Part shown: positions 1 to 10,901 of the stretch, in pieces | How the letters are laid out: every line of letters starts with the position of its first letter | Numbering within the stretch: position 1 is the first letter of the stretch | From: Paralithodes platypus | Lineage: Eukaryota; Arthropoda; Malacostraca; Decapoda; Lithodidae | Assembly (NCBI GenBank): GCA_032716605.1 | Contig: CM064580.1 | Coordinates: 31,289,684 to 31,353,683 of the forward strand | Length of the DNA: 64,000 nucleotides | Direction of reading: 5' to 3' | Made by a program: the position numbers and the translations under genes | The notes under the pieces: model-generated | Seen by the model: the letters and a program-made list of their open reading frames with translations, nothing else | Told to the model about the DNA's origin: nothing | Databases searched by the model: none

Positions 1-59
1 TCATGGAGTATCGTTGGTATGACTACATATTAAACCATTGCCTACTCTCTGAAAATTGA

Positions 60-350
60 TTCAATACATATTGGGTCTTTAGTCCATGAGCGCCAGCTTC
101 AGCTATATGGGCACGTGACCCGACTCCCTGAAATTGACCTTGCTCTAGCAGTGGTTTTACTAGGTGACAACCCTGAGACGAGGAGACCTCGTTGAAGACT
201 ATGTGATTCATGACCGAAGGTCAGTCGACCGTTCATATCCGGAGCTACTAGGTGGACCAAGTTGCGGCCTAGGAACATGTTAAGAGATACCCTTGAGAAT
301 GGAGTTGGCTGTGACATAAGCCCCCAGTGAGTATGACGATGTAGGAGCAT
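60..350 (+). pseudogene. C-terminal relic of an RTE-type retrotransposon ORF
   Basis: Plus-strand conceptual translation shows a degenerate tail typical of RTE-type reverse transcriptase ORFs. It has a YGHVTRLPE block near 105-130, then a GDNPETRRPR-like basic stretch, then a QVDRSYPELL-like block near 225-250. This Y/F-GH-V-x-R-x-P/M module followed by RRPRGRP and a W-x-x-x-V/D-R segment is the usual end of such ORFs. Stops and frame changes interrupt it, so it is dead. No upstream RT core is visible in the 60 bases available, so the element runs off the window or is 5'-truncated. The family assignment is inference from a short stretch. Confidence 0.55.
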
Positions 351-479
351 ATTGGATTGTAGAAGCGTTAAGGCCCCGTCATACAGAACTCGAATCCACC
401 AGAACCCACCGGAATGAATTCAAAAATTCAAATTTTAGCCACTTCTTCCCGATTCTGGTCTATTCTTGTACGTGTTCTG

Positions 480-880
480 GTTAGATTCTTGTCTATTCTT
501 GTGATTCGAGTGATGTTCTAGTCGTCACTCGATTGATCGAGTGAGTGAGCAAAAAGTTAGTACATGCGTTAACTTTCTACGATTTATCGAGTGAAAAAAA
601 CGTTAAAAATTATCGAGTTACATTCTAGTCGTATTCTGGTCGCATTCGAGTCGCATTAGAGTCGCATTCTACCTATTCTGGTCATGTTCTGATGTAATTT
701 TAATAGTCGATGCTGACTCGAATTACTTGAATGTAACTCTATGCCACTTGATAATGACCGGAAGTCAACTGGATGACAATTTGATTATTCCACTTTAAAA
801 TTCAATGTAATGGAATGAGAGTTGAATATAACCCGAAGTAAGAAGAATACAACTGGATGCCGACTAGAATATGACTGGTA
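480..880. repeat. Left subterminal cluster of CGAGT / ATTCTRGTCG motifs
   Basis: Short degenerate motifs (ATTCGAGTCG, ATTCTGGTCG, GACTCGAAT) recur at roughly 10-20 base spacing. The same motif set fills 5190-5720 near the other end in mirrored orientation. Subterminal motif arrays in DNA transposons are commonly transposase-binding sites. That role is inferred here. Confidence 0.55.
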
Positions 881-1692
881 GATGACTGCCCCACGTGGGA
901 CATCACGCCACCAGTATCACCCCACCAGTACCACCAACAGCGCCTCGATTAATCGTACATTGGCAACCACACACGGGCCCCTATATATACGTATATAAGT
1001 AGAAATATGTGATCGAGTAGGTAAGATGCAAACATGATACCAATATCTTATAAATAGAAGATTATGAACAATTTAACTTGAATCAAAGGAAAGACATGAC
1101 ATGGGTATATGTTAATGCAAAGGTATTGAACAGAGAACTTGACATTTATGTCCACACACTTAGAAAATTGGGCTTAAATTGTGTGGCCTATATGGCGTTG
1201 AAGTTGAACAGAGAAGTTTAATATTTTCGATACTTACAACAAATTATATGTCATTGCAATTATATTGAAGAGAGAACTTAGAAATCTTTTGACACTTATA
1301 AAATTGGGTTCAAATTGTGTATGGTACATGTCATAGCAATTATGTCTAGAAGAGATCTATGAAAAGACTTGGAAACTTATAAAATGCCATCGAGTGTAAT
1401 GTGGTATATGGCATTGGAATAAAATTTCTTTGGACACTTTTAGGTCACATGCAAACATGATAGTAATATCATATAAATTGCACATTTATGAACCAATTAA
1501 CTTGAATAAAATAAATTACATGACCTGGGTAAATTTGAAAGCAAAGGTATTGAAACATACTACTGGTGTGCCTGTGAACCAATCCTCCCTTTATATACTC
1601 AAAGGTTCCTCATCGAGTCACCTGCCTATTCGAGTCACGTTCCACTTACGTTCGAGTTACGTTCAACTTAGTTCCACTTACGTTCGACTTAA

Positions 1693-1773
1693 GGCCGCGT
1701 CATACAGAACTCGAATCCAGCAGAACCCACTGGAATCGAACTTTTCACCGGAATTGACGAGAATTACGCGGCC
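1693..1773. mobile_element. 81 bp mini-unit with GGCCGCG ends between TTAA sites
   Basis: The unit starts GGCCGCGTCATACAG and ends ACGCGGCC, flanked by TTAA at 1689-1692 and 1774-1777. The homologous right arm of the inverted repeat reads straight through the equivalent TTAAG position without it, so it looks inserted. It matches the outermost 70-80 bp of the large transposon, so it may be a miniature derivative of the same family. Confidence 0.5.
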
Positions 1774-2101
1774 TTAATCGAGTGTGACTTCAGAGTAGAA
1801 TGCGACCCGTCAATGACCGGAATGTAACTCGAACGTAACTCGATGGACTCTAATGTAACCCAAATATGAGTCGATGTTAACCAGTAAGTGACTCTAAGGA
1901 AACCGGATGTGGAAAGAAGACTATTCGATCCCAAGTCGAATGCAACTCGAATGACCAGAATGAGACCGGAATGTCAGTATATCATGACCAGAATTACATG
2001 AAGTTAAGTCGAACGTAAGTGGAACTAAGTTGAACGTAACTCGAACGTAAGTGGAACGTGACTCGAATAGGCAAAAGGTGACTCGATGAGGAACCTTTCA
2101 G

Positions 2102-2140
2102 TATATAAAGGGAGGATTGGTTCACAGGCACACCAGTAGT
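2102..2140 (+). promoter_or_regulatory. TATA box plus initiator-like core promoter
   Basis: TATATAAAG at 2102-2110 is followed about 31-33 bases later by CCAGT at 2133-2137, the spacing expected for an arthropod TATA/initiator promoter. The mirrored copy (TATA 1589-1597, initiator about 1562-1567, minus strand) lies in the other arm of the inverted repeat. No ORF follows immediately to the right. A repeat fragment begins at about 2226 and may have displaced the gene. Confidence 0.4.
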
Positions 2141-2225
2141 AACAGGGCACTCACCACGAAAACATAAGCACTTTCAATCACATACACACATACACGTACA
2201 CGAGGGGAGGGGGGAGGGGGGTGGT

Positions 2226-2560
2226 GGATATAGGGATTTTCTGGACCCCCTTCTCCCTCATGTTTAGCCCCATTAGTTTTTGAGATGTTATGACGTTCAT
2301 TCCATTAGTTTGGCGGTTATAAAAAAAAAATCCCTATTTCTTTGTTAATATTAAGACCTTTCGTGCCATTTAGGCATAGGTTTATTTCCTGGCAAGCGAT
2401 AACGAGCCTGTAACTTTAGGAGGAACTGGCCATCGGGTGGGACACTTTTCTACCGAAAAATGTACAAATTAATCTCGAATTGAGTGTGTTTTTTAAGCTT
2501 TGATGGATGTCTAGCGAAGAAAGTAAAAACAAAAAAATATATATAGGCTAAATAAAAAAT
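2226..2560 (+). repeat. Interspersed repeat R1, copy 1
   Basis: Shared with 24465-24790, the centre of 40453-40826, and in part 52290-52370. Hallmarks are CCCCTTCTCCCTCATGTTTAG, then CTGGCAAGCGATAACGAGCCTG, then TTCTACCGAAAAATGTACA. No coding frame is seen. The conserved YTATCGAAAAATGTACA block is the easiest marker of the family. Confidence 0.65.
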
Positions 2561-2746
2561 AGACCAAAAAGTAAACCTACCCCCTTAACTCACACAGCTG
2601 GGGTGAAGGAAGAACACTTTTCATTGGTAGACACAACTGAGGGGAAGCCGGAGTTAAGGTGTGGAGAGTTAGATGAGTAAGTTTGATTCCAGGTACTACT
2701 TGAAATACAATGGCCTCGTATAGGGCCGATTTTATATTTTATTTTA

Positions 2747-2876
2747 TTTATTATTATTATTTTTTTTTTTTTTGTCAATCCGTTATATATTTGGGGCCGC
2801 ACCTAGTCGAGTTATATTCTGGTGCAGCCCCAAATATATAACGGATTGACAAAAAAAAAAAAAAAAAAATAATAAC
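2747..2876. repeat. Inverted repeat with poly(T)/poly(A) outer arms
   Basis: The arms at 2747-2803 and 2821-2876 are near-perfect reverse complements, with CCGTTATATATTTGGGGC at the core and a 17 base loop. The outer parts are T-rich and A-rich tracts. It may be a foldback element or two head-to-head 3' ends. Confidence 0.7.
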
Positions 2877-3189
2877 CTCTGCACCATTAATATTGCCTAA
2901 TAAACGTTACTGCATTGATAACAAATAAGTTACAAATTACCGATATATGATACATCGAAATGTATAATAGATTTATTGTATGAAACATTTTCTTTTCTAT
3001 ATATACTAAAACATTTACATAATTGCGACTGTACAATTAAATGTGTTCAATACTATAATGGGTGACAGTCAGTGAGTGGCTGAGTGAAGGCACAGAGGGT
3101 GGGGTGTTTTGTGTTGCATGTGGGTGTATGTGTTTACGAGTGGAGAGATTCAATTATGATGGTATGTTAACATTGGATACATAATAATG

Positions 3190-3408
3190 ATATTTACCCT
3201 GTCATACAGGTCGGGTTGGGCGGCTGGCGCCTGGCTGGGGGTGGCACCGGACCCAGATGACCCGGGAGTTGCCACCACGGCTGAGCCTCCGGTCGCGGTG
3301 TCCTGGGTAGCTGTGGTTTGGGTTGGAGTGGGAGTTGACTCTGGCCTGTCCTCCCCTTCAGGCTCGACGTCTTCACCCATCTCCTCCTCCACAGTCGTTG
3401 TCTTGTAG
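3190..3408 (-). pseudogene. Probable third exon of the MADF gene, acidic and Pro/Thr-rich
   Basis: After an acceptor-like CCACAG, the minus strand reads LYKTTTVEEEMGEDVEPEGE and continues with PESTPTPTQTTATQ-type low complexity. The composition matches the N-terminal half of the MADF protein, and the exon lies downstream on the same strand. The splice phase from exon 2 is unresolved, so membership is inferred. Confidence 0.4.
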
Positions 3409-3488
3409 AGCTGTGGAATGTATCAGGTTATTAGTTTATGACAGTGTTGAACATCAATTTATAGAGTAAATAATATTCTAGCAACACT

Positions 3489-3492
<4 letters not shown>

Positions 3493-3541
<49 letters not shown>

Positions 3542-3545
3542 ATAT
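3493..3545. repeat. (AT)n microsatellite
   Basis: Roughly 50 bases of near-uninterrupted AT dinucleotides lie between exons 2 and 3 of the MADF gene. Confidence 0.9.
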
Positions 3546-3807
3546 AATACCAATGGTTATTTAATTTTGTCACTTTTACATAGCAATAAATATTCACAAT
3601 AATCTGGGTGCAGCTTATTATTTATACATAGAAAAAAATAAAATAAGTATTATACATGTTACACAATATTAATATTCGATTTTATTCGATTTTCAACATC
3701 CAACAATAATGGTTAAACATTTCTGTAACTTATGTTTATTAAATCTTATGTTGAACAGCACCAAGATATTTATTTATACCTTTAACATTTAGTTTTGATT
3801 AAAAATA

Positions 3808-4973
3808 AAATTGCAATAGACTTGATAAACGTATCTTGCTCTTTCTGGTGGGCAACTTCACAAGATGGGGTTTGAGAAACGCGAAGTAGGTCTTGATCCA
3901 GGCGTCTCTCTCAGTCAGCTGGACCGCACCTGAACCAGACACGGGAATCTTGTCAAGCTTCCCGTATCTGGTCCTCATCCCTTCCATCCACTTGTTGAGT
4001 GTTTCCGCTGAAAAATTTAAATAATATATATTAGGAGTGATTACGTACAAAATATAAATAGTATGGGGACATCGATTATCACAACCAAATTTATAATCAG
4101 TCAACATGAATAAGTATGGGTCACCTGGGCAGGTAACCACACTGCACACATTGATATGAGGGAAGTAAAATGCAAGACTGCACACGAAACATTATCTATT
4201 ATTAACTCCAAATATTACCTAGTTATTTCAATTCCGAAAACAAGATTCGCCAGCAATGTTAACGCCAAACTTTATGATAAATATGTATCCACTTTGCACG
4301 GCACAGGTTAATTATTCCAGAAACATAGATGTGTTTGGTATAAGTAATATCACTCAACATAATGATTATTATATCATAAGAATGCACACAACCAACCTTC
4401 AATGTTGAGCTCCTTTGCCTTCGTGGCGAGTGTCTTCTCCCGCATGTTCTTATCCTTGTGGGCCCTCATTTTTCTGTTGTACAGGAACTCTTGTTCTCCA
4501 TACCACTCGGCCACTTCCACCTCCTTCTCATCAGGGAGCCTGGCGTAGGTCCTCCTCCTCCTTTTCGGCACAGGTTGTACTGGGTTGATGGGCGGCGTGG
4601 TCTGGGTAGGCGTCTCGGAGTATGTTGTTGGTGTCTGGGTAGGTGGCTCGGTGTGTGGTGTGAGGTCATCTTGGGTGGCGTCATCATCCTCGCTTTCCGG
4701 TTCCGAAAGACTGTCACCTTCGGTTGACACGATAGGGTGGGTCTTTTTGTGAGGGACATGGGCTTTCTTTGGTACAATGATAGACTGTGACTCTGCTTCC
4801 TCGGTTGGGTTTCCATCATCGAAAACAGGGTTGGAGTCGATGTGCTGCCTCTCCTCTACTTCCTCCTCGCTTTCCTCTTAGGATTGCTGGGTGGCAAACA
4901 TGTCCACAGACTCCATGGTGAATTTGCGGGGCCTCTTCACTGCCTTGCCTCCTTTAACATAGTTTCCGGGCAT
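3808..4973 (-). pseudogene. MADF-domain protein of the Harbinger-like element (broken)
   Basis: I chose ATG at 4973-4971 because the frame then runs unbroken except for a TAA at 4880-4878 (codon 32). The protein starts MPGNYVKGGK, passes an acidic, Thr/Pro-rich region and a basic KRRRR patch, and enters a MADF (Myb/SANT-like) domain beginning LPDEKEVEVAEWY. A good donor (GAAG/GTTGGT, exon end 4397) and acceptor (TTTTTCAG, exon start 4007) join exactly within the domain. Exon 2 carries LNKWMEGMRTRYGKL and DAWIKTYFAFLKPHL, the usual second half of MADF. A further acidic Pro/Thr-rich exon probably lies at about 3190-3408, but I could not find a phase-matched donor. MADF/Myb-type partners are known in PIF/Harbinger elements, where they help the transposase bind DNA. 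The nonsense codon suggests this copy is inactive. Confidence 0.65.
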
Positions 4974-5090
4974 GTTGGCGGCAAGAGTTGGAGAGAGAGA
5001 CGTAGAGGGCGAGAGAGACGTGGTGGGCGAGAGAGACGTGGTGAGCAGTGGGTACTGGTGTGGAATGGAGCGAATGACTCCCACCCGCTA

Positions 5091-5100
5091 ATTTATAGGG
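5091..5100 (-). promoter_or_regulatory. TATA box upstream of the MADF gene
   Basis: The minus strand reads CCCTATAAAT about 120 bases upstream of the chosen ATG at 4973. It is positioned as a core promoter would be, but the initiator is not obvious. Confidence 0.35.
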
Positions 5101-5189
5101 CCCGTGCGGGGGTGGCAGTGTACGATAATTTGGGTCGCTCCAACCGCACATGGGCCTGCTTCACGTGGCTCTGCCCATCGACTCGCGTT

Positions 5190-5852
5190 CGGGTTTGATT
5201 CGACTTGGCTTCGGCAACCCTTCGACTTACATTCTAGTCATTCGGATCACGATGGAATATTCATCGAGTCTAATTAGGAATGTCGGACATACATCGAGTA
5301 ATTTTCTAGTAGTATTCGAGTATCCATCCAGTCACCATCCTAAAATTCGGGTCAGCATCGAGAACAGTAGAAGTTCGAACAAGTTTATGTAGGAATTTTC
5401 CAGTGAGCATCGAGTCTAATTCGGGTTTCGGTCTAAATCATCGAGTCTAAGTCCACTTAGGTTCGATGAATTCTGGTATGAACCGAGTTAAATTTTTTGA
5501 CTCGAAAGTGACTCGCATAGGTCGAATGCGATCAGAATATGGTAGAATGTAAGTCAAATACGAATCGAATGTAAATCGAAGGTGACTCGAGGATTTTGTA
5601 ACGGTTTTTTGACCCGAACGCACTCGATGATTTCCAAAAAGTTAACGCATGCACTAACTTTTGGCCGACTCATCCGAACTTTCGGGTGATGACCAGAGCA
5701 TGACTAGAACGACTCGACCATACCAGAATCATACTCGATGTCGCCCGATTTTTGGGCCGAATACACTCGAACCGCAAATATTTGAATTTTTTTTGCAAGT
5801 CATTGTCTTCGGGTTACTGTCGGGTCGGGGTCGACCTCTGTATGACGCGGCC
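5190..5852. repeat. Right subterminal motif cluster and inner right terminus
   Basis: This is the mirror-image counterpart of 480-880, dense in CGAGT and ACTCGAATG-type motifs. It ends in CTGTATGACGCGGCC at 5838-5852, which is itself a bona fide terminus sequence followed by TTAA. The true transposon end could be here, with an extra 71 bp end-like unit appended at 5857-5927. Confidence 0.55.
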
Positions 5853-6129
5853 TTAATTCTCGTCAATTCCGGTGAAAAGTTTGATTCCAGTGGGTTCTGG
5901 TGGATTCGAGTTCTGTATGACTCGGCCTTTAGGAAGAAGGGTGGATGTGTGCTGCGCTAAAAAAAAACATGTATAGATTGTATCGTGCAGTAGATAGTTG
6001 GGAAGAAAAATAAAAAGATAAATATACGATCTCATAGAAGAGAGATGAATAGGAAAAGGGAAAGAGTGAGTGGGTGTTTTGATGGCTGACGAGTGAGAAA
6101 TATTAGTGTGCTTGATGTCAAGAGAGGAA

Positions 6130-6425
6130 ATGGAAGGAAATGGCACACGCCTTTTAACACATTCCCATCCCTATTCTGTCCGACTCTCTGACCCAAGAGT
6201 GAACCGATTTTCCAATTTTTTCTTCCACTCAACAAGTAAACTCTTGAACGTTTTCTCTCAATCTGTCTTTCCCTCATCCTATGACTTGCACTGCTTTAAT
6301 TTCCATGTATCTAAACATTGATACCTTGAATCTGGCTCTCTATCATTCTTTCATTTTTGGGGGGACACTTGTTACAGGCATCTTTGCCTTTTGTGTCCTA
6401 CATGCACATAGAAAAAGACAATGGT
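6130..6425 (+). pseudogene. 3' end relic of family A (Jockey/L2-like) retrotransposon
   Basis: The plus strand reads HPYSVRLSDPRVNRFSN then SVFPSSYDLHCFNFHVS and a stop near 6319. This is the C-terminal signature of family A, and the near full-length copy at 59495-63180 has the same blocks. The following 3' UTR (GGCATCTTTGCCTTTTGTGTCC... CACATAGAAAA) is also shared. The rest of the element is missing, so it is a 5'-truncated dead copy. Confidence 0.75.
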
Positions 6426-7308
6426 GGATTAAAACGAACAGGCAAAGAGGCCAGTGTGCAGCACTGAGTTTAAGAAAATTGTGAGCCATTATATCAAGTA
6501 CTGTATGGTTGCAAAATAAAGCTGAATATACAGTAGGTATTGTTTACATAATGAAATGGTGGAAATGGATATAAAAAGTGGTGCTAAGCCAACTTATGTA
6601 TACAGGAAAGGTAACCTACAGGAACGTAACCTTCTTGACGCTACTGACAACACATGGGGCAACGAAAAGGGTCCCACAAAACATATTATTTTGGTGATGG
6701 AACTACAAGGCTGGAATTGTAGTTAAAACAAAAATGCTTCAAAACATATGTGAAAGGGGCTAGCAGGGAGAAAAACCTTTCTGCTAAACACATTTTAAAA
6801 TAGAAACAAACAAAGAGAGAGAGAGATATAAAAGCTAAAGAAGCTATACAAGATAGCTTGATTGATAACGTGTGTAACTCCAAATATCCCAATGGAAATT
6901 TTAACCTAATTAGGCGAGAGGATGACAGTAGAAATGTCTCATTGAACAGTGTCAAGAATGACCATGCCATAATTACAGAGACTTGATAATGCTTGAACAA
7001 GTCATGTGAGAGAATCTTTGAAGACATTAATTACTAGGGAAAGCATTTCTTTCAATGATATGCAATTCGGTTCCATGCCAGTATGTGGTACAACCATTGC
7101 AACAAAGGTTTCTACCCTAAGACCTTTGATGGTTCCCTGGGATATAAGTCAGTAGGATATGACCAAATTTGGTGTAGAAGACTGGCTGGTTCGTGTGACA
7201 TTGAAGATGTACGAGGACTCACGAATGAACGGTAGTGAGAGTGAAAAGTGAACTGACTGAGTAAGGAGTTTACAGTTATTGTTGGAGTCTACCAGGGATC
7301 TGTGTTAA

Positions 7309-7890
7309 CCCTTTCACTGCAACCAACATATACAATATGTCCTATAAAAAATAGACTTATACTGCGGGCGATGTACATGTACGTATTGGCATCACCGGCC
7401 GAGTTGAGTGGAACAACTTGCCTTGCTTGTTACCAGATGCCTCCAGGAGGTGCTCTGATCAGTGTGCTCCATGCATTTGTTGTAGGAGGGCATGTCAAGA
7501 CAAGAGGTGTTTTAGAAGCTGAAATACACTAAACAAATTTTTTTTTTTTTTTTTTACAGCTATATACCAGGTACAAATGTGAGGTTCAATTTATGTTACA
7601 GAACATCAGTCGTACTGTTCATCAAACACATTAGTTGCTAAAATGACTAGTTATATCATTGAACTATCGCAAGCGTAAGGATAAGAAAGAGGAAGAGAGA
7701 GAAGGCTATACACTGCCTGATGACTGCCCGCTCGTCAGGAAAGAAAGAAGACTATGGATATGGCACTAAGGTGACGTATATTGAGCAAAAATATCGAAAA
7801 AATGCATGCCAGACGATATTATTAGCTATGTAGCTCACCACAAGGAAAGTATTAAGCCCACTTATCTTAATGGTTGTGTAGTCTGTCTAC
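7309..7890. mobile_element. TTAA-type insertion in the RTE relic
   Basis: The RT frame breaks at GTGTTAA. The insert starts CCCTTTCACTGC directly after TTAA (7305-7308), the style of piggyBac-type MITEs seen elsewhere in the window. A plus-strand frame at about 7440-7520 is strikingly Cys-rich (RCSDQCAPCICCRRACQDKR then a stop), which could be a transposase C-terminal cysteine domain. That identification is speculative. The right edge is approximate. Confidence 0.4.
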
Positions 7891-7974
7891 ATAATTTAGA
7901 ACTCGGCTTCCTTACAAAAATTACTATACACAGATGACTTGGTATTTGTTTCAGATAATTCAAAAGATGCATAA

Positions 7975-8285
7975 CCCTTACTGTACCGTAGGATACAGTA
8001 ATAAAAGTCCCCAGCAGTCCCAAGCAATGTATAACAAATGGCAGGAGAGACCACCTATCCACCTCCAAAGATGAGGCAACACCGGCTCTAGTCACCCTTC
8101 AGTGGGTCTCATATAAGCTGAGAAGTGTTGCCAACACGGGAGCAGTGCTCAAAAGGTTGTGGTAACTGGTACAGGGTTGTACAGGCAGTTACAAGGAAAG
8201 TACATTACTGACGGATATATACGTCGCTGGGACTGTGGAGTTACTTATCTACTGACGTATATATACGGTGCTGGGATTGGAGGGG
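7975..8285. mobile_element. TTAA MITE family D, copy 1
   Basis: This matches 51896-52214 along its length, sharing CAGTCCCAAGCAATGT, AAGCTGA...GTGTTGCCAA and ATATTACTGACGG-type blocks. The right end abuts TTAA at 8286-8289, and the left TTAA has mutated to ATAA. No coding capacity is seen. The termini CCCTTACTGT and ...GGAGGGG are weakly inverted. Confidence 0.65.
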
Positions 8286-8615
8286 TTAAGCCATATATAA
8301 TAGCTGAAGGGAGAGCATGGCAATTTAAGGAATATACATAAATATATATAAAACCAAGGTCATGCATGCAATGTGAAGTAGAGATGAGGAAAATTATTAG
8401 AAAGAAGTGGTGCACAGTATGCAATATACAGTATGTTGGAAAGGGGTGGGTGTCAACTCATGCTATGAAGCATGTGCCATTACTAAGTACATCATGACAA
8501 AATTATTGTACTTGGATAAAAGTACCTCTGCCAATGAAGTAGTCAGAAATTTTCAAATATGTATGTGTAGTATGCAAGCAAAGGAGAGCTTGTGTTGCAG
8601 GACCTGCCAGCATGA

Positions 8616-10901
8616 TTTTTTTTTTTTTTTTTTTTAAGAGACAATGAACGGAGGAAGGAAAAACACAGATAAAACAAAAAGGTCCCATGTGCCTAAAGGC
8701 ATCCTCCATTCATAAAATGTTTGTAACAACTGGATTTAAACATTTGTAGATTGTAAGTTTGTGGAAAGCAATTCGAGGGAAGTGAATTCCAAAGAGTAGT
8801 AGCTCTGGGAATAAATGAATTCTGATAAGCAGAAGTTCTGCATTGTGGAGGAGAAAGTGTAAATTCATGGGCGCTCTCAGCTGCCCTAGTTCTACGGGGA
8901 AAGATGTGGAGAGGCGGCACAATTGAAGCAAGTTCCTCGGAACAATTGCTGTGAAAATATCTGTAGAATAATGCAAGGGATGCAACGTTTCTTCGTATGG
9001 ATAATGTAGGAAGGTCCTGTGTGATTGCAGGGTTATTGATTAATCTAATAGCTTTATTTTGAATTTTGTCCAACTGCCTCAATGCAACCACTCCACTTCC
9101 ACCCCACAGAGGTGAACAGTAATCCATCTGAGAACGCACATGACTTTTATATATCACGGCCAACTGCTCGTCAGTGAAGAATTCTCGAACTCTGTACAGG
9201 AGTCCCAGTTTTTTAGAGGCATTCTTAGCAATGCTTCTAACATAATGAGTCCAGCTCAAGTTAGTAGTTAATGTTACACCGAGAATGGCAATACTAGGGG
9301 AAGTGGGAATATTTACATCATTAACAAATATATGGGAGTTAGTGAGATTCTGTCGGTTAGAAAATTGAATGTATTTGGTTTTCTGTGCATTAAAGAAAAC
9401 TAGATTTTTTTGTCCCCATCCATTAATTCTAGAAAGGTCCTGGTTCAGAGAAATTGCAGTGTTTATTTTTGAATTTATAAGATCGGGTTGGGTGAAAGAA
9501 TTGGTAAATGTGAAGGAACTGTGGAGTGTTGAGTCATCTGCGTAGGAATGTATTGGATTATGAGTGGTAGATATGAGATAATTGATATGAATGAGGAACA
9601 GAATTGGGGCCAAAACTGATCCCTGGGGAACACCAGCATTTATTGAGTGAAATTGAGAATAAAGGCCATCTACCATTACACGTATTTTTCTGTTATGAAG
9701 ATCAGAAGAAATTAGTGGAACTAATGATGCAAGGCCGTAGTGTGACATCTTCGACAATAAGGATTGATGCCAGACTCTATCAAATGCCTTTGATATATCC
9801 AGTGCTATTGTATGTGTTTCACCATGTTGGTCTGTAGCTTGGTTGATTTGATGCGTAAGAAGGCAAAGCATGTCTGCAGTTGATCGACATCGTCTAAAAC
9901 CATATTGCCTATCACTGATTAATTTATTATTCTCAAGATGCTTAATTATGTGATTATTTAATATAATTTCAAAGACTTTACCAAGAGTGGAAGTTATAGC
10001 TATTGGTCTGTAGTTTGATGGATCTGAAGAGGCACCTTTTTTAGGAACTGGATGGATGTTTGCTTCTTTCCAGGGTACTGAGAAGCATGAGGTATGAGTA
10101 CACAGACGGAAATTTTTTGCCAATACAGGAGCGAGCACCAAGGAGCAATTCTTAAGTACTATTGGAGGAATTTCATCTGGACCAGTAGCCTTATCTACTG
10201 AGAGATTCTGCAAAATAGTTTTGACATGTCTGGTGTGGATCTTAAGTGAGGGAATTTCAGGCGAATTAAAATTAAGTACAGGGACATCTTGATTTATTTC
10301 ATCTAAGGTTGAGTTGGTGGAGAAAATATCCGCAAGAGGGTTAGCTTTACCTCGTGGGTCACTTACAAGATTGCCAGTCGGAGATTTTAATAGTGGAATG
10401 GATGAAGCAGTAGTGAAGTTGGATTTAAATGAGTTAAGAGTAGACCAAAATATTTTTTTATCATTTGGATTATTTAGAAGTTTATTTGCCTGCTTGTGGA
10501 GAAAGTTTGATTTAGTTAGGTTTAATACAGTTTTGGCATGATTTCTGATGTTTCTAAAGTAATTAAAGGCTTCATGAGTTTTTGATCTTGTGTATGCATT
10601 GTAGGCTATTGCTTTTTGTTCAGTTACTCTAGCACAATTATGGTCAAACCATTTAGGTGAATTAGATCTTTTACTGTACTTTTGATGAGGAATAAAAGTT
10701 TCCATTCCAATTTTTACAAAATCTTGTATGTGGCTCAAGGTGGAGTGTGCATCATTAGAAAAGAAAGAGGTCCAGGGAATATCAATAAAGAAACCTTGAA
10801 GACCCTCCCAGTCTGCCCTATCGTAATGCCATTTAGTCACCAAAACAGGTTCAGAGTGGGAAGGTGTGGTAGGTGATAGACAGGTGGCCTGTATCAGACA
10901 G
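8616..10901 (-). mobile_element. Family B non-LTR retrotransposon, 5'-truncated copy 1
   Basis: A poly(T) tract at 8616-8635 marks the 3' poly(A) end of a minus-strand element. Similarity to copy 2 stops at 10901 (GTATCAGACAG), where the RTE relic resumes. 5' truncation with a poly(A) tail is the hallmark of target-primed reverse transcription. I could not define a clear target-site duplication. Confidence 0.85.

Larger units (their letters stand above)
1556..2147. repeat. Inverted repeat, arms about 135 bp (1556-1690 and 2012-2147)
   Basis: The right arm is close to an exact reverse complement of the left arm, including the GTGCCTGTGAACCAATCCTC block. The roughly 320 bp between the arms holds CGAGT-type motifs and an 81 bp TTAA-flanked insert starting directly after the left arm. 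Both arms contain a TATATAAAGGG box. This could fold into a hairpin or provide two mirrored promoters. Confidence 0.8.
371..5928. mobile_element. Long-TIR DNA transposon, PIF/Harbinger-like
   Basis: Both ends read AGGCC(G/C)nGTCATACAGAACTCGAATCC when oriented inward, and the flanks carry TTA at 368-370 and 5929-5931. Similarity between the ends continues inward for several hundred bases as degenerate motifs (a shared AGTTAGTnCATGCGTTAACTTT block lies near 555-580 and 5638-5662). A GGCC-type terminus with a three-base TWA duplication and an accessory DNA-binding protein is characteristic of PIF/Harbinger. Here the accessory-type protein is a MADF gene on the minus strand. No DDE transposase frame is recognisable, so this copy is probably non-autonomous or has lost that gene. 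TTAA flanks are an alternative reading, because the bases around each end are palindromic. Confidence 0.6.

Noticed and set aside
3187..3408. Plus-strand Ser/Val-rich frame
   Set aside because: Antisense to the acidic Pro/Thr-rich exon on the minus strand.
4842..5198. Plus-strand frame with an apparent signal peptide (MLPLLYFLLAFLLGLLGG)
   Set aside because: Antisense to exon 1 of the MADF gene. The hydrophobic start mirrors the acidic Glu-rich coding stretch.
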